Assembly: GCF_900585905.1 (NCBI RefSeq)
Contig: NZ_UTVH01000010.1
Location: forward strand, 124,001-188,000
Direction: 5' to 3'
Length of the DNA stretch: 64,000 nucleotides
From: Pseudomonas viridiflava
GTDB lineage: Bacteria > Pseudomonadota > Gammaproteobacteria > Pseudomonadales > Pseudomonadaceae
Both the position numbers and the translations under genes were made by a program. Under the pieces are notes generated by a model. It had not been told where the DNA came from. It ran no database searches and saw only the letters and a list, made by a program, of their open reading frames with translations. Shown one piece after another: positions 61,374 through 64,000 of this stretch; position 1 is the first letter of the stretch; each line of letters begins with the position of its first letter.

Positions 61374-64000
61374 ATGGCTGATCGGCACGACTATGTGGCG
61401 CTGGAGTGGGTAAAAGGCGAAATCGCTGAAACCCTCAAGCTTGCCCGCCAGGCACTGGACAGGTTCATTGCCGACCCTGGCCAGGCCAGCGCCATGGATG
61501 AATGTCTGGACTACGTGCATCAAGTGCACGGCAGCCTGCACATGATCGAGTTCTACGGCGCGGCGCTGTTGGCCGAGGAAGTCGAAAAGCTGGCCCTGGC
61601 TCTGCAACGCGGGCAGGTGGCCAAGCGCGAAGAAGCGCAGCACTTGCTGACCCAGGCCCTGACGCAGTTGCCCGCCTACCTGGACCGCATCCATTCGGCG
61701 CGGCGCGATTTGCCGCTGGTGGTGCTGCCCTTACTCAATGACCTGCGCAGCGCCCGGGGTGAAAGTCTGCTGTCGGAGACCAGCCTGTTTGCGCCGCAAC
61801 TGATCAGCGTCCCGCGTCTGGGCGAGCAGGTGCTGGCCGAGCGCGACAGCCCGGAACTGCCTGCCTTGCTGCGCAAGCTGCGACAGACCTTGCAGGCCGC
61901 GCTGGTCGGTTTATTGCGCGAGCAGGATGTGCAGACGCAACTGGCCTACATGGGCAAGGTGTTTGCCCGTCTGGAGCAACTGTGCGACGACGCGCCGCTG
62001 GGCCCGCTGTGGCAGATCGCCTCGGCGCTGGTGGAGACCATGGCCAGCGGCAATTTCACCAACAGCCCGGCCCTGCGCAGCCTGTTCAAGGATGCCGACA
62101 AGGAACTCAAGCGTCTGCTGGAGCAAGGTATTGCCGGTATCAATCAGCCCGCCCCGGACGATCTGCTGAAAAGTCTGCTGTTCTACATCGCCAAATCCGA
62201 CAGCCAGGCCAAACGGATGGTCGAGCTCAAGGACCAGTACGGACTTGCCGAGGCGCTGCCGGACAGCGCATTGCCCGCGCAGCAACGTCCTGACCTGCAA
62301 GGGCCGGATCGTGACGCGATGCGCTCGGTGATCAGCGCCATGTGCGAGGAGCTGGTGCGGGTCAAGGAGCGGCTGGACGTGTTCGTGCGTGGCGACCGCC
62401 AGTCGGTCAGCGAACTCAATGGCCTGCTGCCGCCGCTGCGGCAGATCGCCGACACCCTGGCGGTGCTGGGCTTTGGTCAACCGCGCAAAGTCATCATCGA
62501 CCAGATCAGCGTGGTTCAAGGCCTGGCTCACGGCCAGCGCGAACCCAGCGACGCGGCGCTGATGGATGTTGCTGGCGCATTGTTGTACGTCGAGGCGACA
62601 TTGGCGGGCATGCTCGGCACGGTCGAACCGGCCAGCCGCGAAGAAAGCCGCCTGCCCACCACTGACCTGACCCACATTCATCAACTGGTGATCAGCGAGG
62701 CCCGCGTCGTGCTGCAGCAGGCCAAGGACGTGATCATTGATTACATCGACGGCGAATGGGACCGCCAGCGTCTTGCGCCCCTGTCGGCGCTGCTGATCCA
62801 GGTACGCGGCGCGCTGGCGATGATCCCGCTGGCCCGCGCCGCCAGCCTGCTCGCGGCCTGCAACGATTACATCCTGGAGCACCTGCTGGTCGACGAAACG
62901 CGCCCGGCCTGGACTCAGCTCGACAGCCTGGCCGACACCCTCAGCGGCGTCGAGTATTACCTGGAGCGCATGGGCGAAGACCACGAAGCGCCGGGCGAGC
63001 AGGTGCTGGATATGGCCGAGGAAAGCCTGGCCCGACTGGGTTACTCGCCGATGCCGGACGCGATGGACGTGCCGTTGCTCGACGAAGTCATCAGCCAGGA
63101 TGAGATCCTTGAGCTGGAAGCGCGTAATGCGCTGGTCAGCCCGACCCAGACCATCGCCGAAGTGCTGGCGCTGCCGGTCTCCTCGCTCAACCCGCCCGCC
63201 CGCCACATGCCCGCCAGCCTGCTGCCGCCGCCCGTCGACGAGGCGCCGGTGGACGACGAACTGCTCGACGTGTTCCTTGAAGAAACCGACGAGGTGCTGG
63301 CTGCGCTGCTCGAATACCTGCCGCAGTGGATCGGTTCGCTCAACGATGCCCGCAGCAACATCACGGCACTGGGCGAAGTGCGCCGGGCGTTTCATACGCT
63401 CAAGGGCAGCGGCCGCATGGTGCGTGCGCTGATCCTCGGCGAACTGGCGTGGGCGGTGGAAAACCTGCTCAACCGGGTACTGGAGAACAGCGTCAAGGCG
63501 GACGTGCATGTTCAGCAACTGCTCAATGAAGTGCTGGCGTTACTGCCCGAAGTGATCAGCGATTTCGCCGAGGGCAGGCAACGCCAGCGCGACGATGTCG
63601 ACGTGCTCGCCGCCCGGGCTCATGCGCTGGCGCGGGGGCAACGGGCGCTGCCGCCGGTGCTCAAGGCCGATGAAGATGAAGCGCTGGACCCGCAATTGCT
63701 GGAGATATTCCGCCAGGAAGCCCTCAGCCATCTGGACAGCCTGAAGCGGTTTCTCGACAGCACTGAGGATGAGGCCGAGCCGTCCATCAGTGACGAATTG
63801 CTCCGCGCCTTGCACACCCTCAAGGGCAGTGCATCCATGGCCGGTGTACTGCCGGTGGCGGAACTGGCCAGCCCGCTGGATCAACTGGTGCGCGAATACA
63901 AGGCGCATACGATTGCCCTCGGCCAGGCTGAACTGCAGCTGTTGCGCAATGCCGAGCCGTTGTTCCTGCAGGGCCTGGCGCAACTGACGAGCCAGCCGCT
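61374..64000 (+). CDS. chpA: Pil-Chp hybrid histidine kinase ChpA, N-terminal part (3' truncated by window)
   Basis: The frame is open from ATG 61374 (GGAG about 6 bases upstream) to the window end, giving 875 residues of a protein usually well over 2000. The N-terminal region is a series of Hpt-like helical modules. Histidine modules are visible as VHQVHGSLHMIEFYGAALLAEEVEKLA, RRAFHTLKGSGRMVRALILGELAWAVE and LLRALHTLKGSASMAGVLPVAELASPLD; intervening modules lack the histidine as in ChpA of P. aeruginosa (Spt/Tpt types). The kinase, CheW and receiver domains lie beyond the window. ChpA phosphorylates PilG and PilH. Confidence 0.93.
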   Translation, partial: MADRHDYVALEWVKGEIAETLKLARQALDRFIADPGQASAMDECLDYVHQVHGSLHMIEFYGAALLAEEVEKLALALQRGQVAKREEAQHLLTQALTQLPAYLDRIHSARRDLPLVVLPLLNDLRSARGESLLSETSLFAPQLISVPRLGEQVLAERDSPELPALLRKLRQTLQAALVGLLREQDVQTQLAYMGKVFARLEQLCDDAPLGPLWQIASALVETMASGNFTNSPALRSLFKDADKELKRLLEQGIAGINQPAPDDLLKSLLFYIAKSDSQAKRMVELKDQYGLAEALPDSALPAQQRPDLQGPDRDAMRSVISAMCEELVRVKERLDVFVRGDRQSVSELNGLLPPLRQIADTLAVLGFGQPRKVIIDQISVVQGLAHGQREPSDAALMDVAGALLYVEATLAGMLGTVEPASREESRLPTTDLTHIHQLVISEARVVLQQAKDVIIDYIDGEWDRQRLAPLSALLIQVRGALAMIPLARAASLLAACNDYILEHLLVDETRPAWTQLDSLADTLSGVEYYLERMGEDHEAPGEQVLDMAEESLARLGYSPMPDAMDVPLLDEVISQDEILELEARNALVSPTQTIAEVLALPVSSLNPPARHMPASLLPPPVDEAPVDDELLDVFLEETDEVLAALLEYLPQWIGSLNDARSNITALGEVRRAFHTLKGSGRMVRALILGELAWAVENLLNRVLENSVKADVHVQQLLNEVLALLPEVISDFAEGRQRQRDDVDVLAARAHALARGQRALPPVLKADEDEALDPQLLEIFRQEALSHLDSLKRFLDSTEDEAEPSISDELLRALHTLKGSASMAGVLPVAELASPLDQLVREYKAHTIALGQAELQLLRNAEPLFLQGLAQLTSQP

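Overview
The window is chromosomal DNA of a Pseudomonas, most likely from the P. syringae / P. fluorescens side of the genus. Grounds: high-GC coding DNA, gene blocks in the order known from P. aeruginosa PAO1 (gabD-gabT; cysAWT-sbp-oscA-GGDEF/EAL-desA-GGDEF; yicC-gmk-rpoZ-spoT-ridA; yggT-proC-yggS-pilT; pyrC'-pyrB-pyrR-ruvX-yqgE-tonB3-gshB-pilGHIJ-chpA), and many Pseudomonas-type REP elements between genes. Family assignments come from reading the sequence; no database search was possible.

Layout. 1-1227: C-terminal part of a large secreted-toxin-like protein ending in a mono-ADP-ribosyltransferase-like domain. 1528-4442: GABA catabolism (gabD, gabT). 4587-5939: HDOD signalling protein with a degenerate receiver. 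6252-14812: organosulfur/methionine and sugar uptake, comprising a taurine/alkanesulfonate-type ABC system with a TauD-family dioxygenase, a MetQ-type binding protein, a sigma-54 activator lacking key motifs, a small hydrolase and an ExuT-type hexuronate transporter. 15401-17401: an orphan OmpR-type regulator behind a Crp-like gene, and an Mpo1-like membrane protein. 17429-21548: sulfate ABC transporter (cysA, cysW, cysT, sbp) with oscA. 22139-26527: c-di-GMP enzymes flanking the fatty-acid desaturase gene desA. 26997-33651: lipoprotein, then yicC-gmk-rpoZ-spoT-ridA on the minus strand, and rph plus a DUF4870 gene on the plus strand. 34051-39325: a TriABC-like RND efflux operon with two adaptor lipoproteins.

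39659-45150 is the accessory part. It opens with a tandem duplication of a DUF3077 gene. Each copy is preceded by a structured leader of about 130 nt whose helices are kept by compensatory changes and whose loop can pair with the Shine-Dalgarno sequence; this is the best candidate here for an undescribed regulatory RNA. Next comes lower-GC, decaying DNA: an HsdR_N-type gene with an early stop, a broken membrane-protein ORF and an integrase remnant. A compact type VI secretion cargo module (hcp, Toxin_44-type effector, probable immunity gene) sits against a tRNA-Thr gene.

45427-64000 returns to core genome: a membrane-anchored DnaJ-domain protein, yggT-proC-yggS, pilT, an NlpC/P60 peptidase, a TM2 protein, the pyrimidine genes (including the non-catalytic dihydroorotase homologue), ruvX, yqgE, tonB3, gshB, and the Pil-Chp chemosensory cluster pilG-pilH-pilI-pilJ-chpA. 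No pilK lies between pilJ and chpA, and chpA runs off the window end. The core genes link surface motility (pilT, tonB3, pil-chp), c-di-GMP and ppGpp signalling, and sulfur and nitrogen scavenging.
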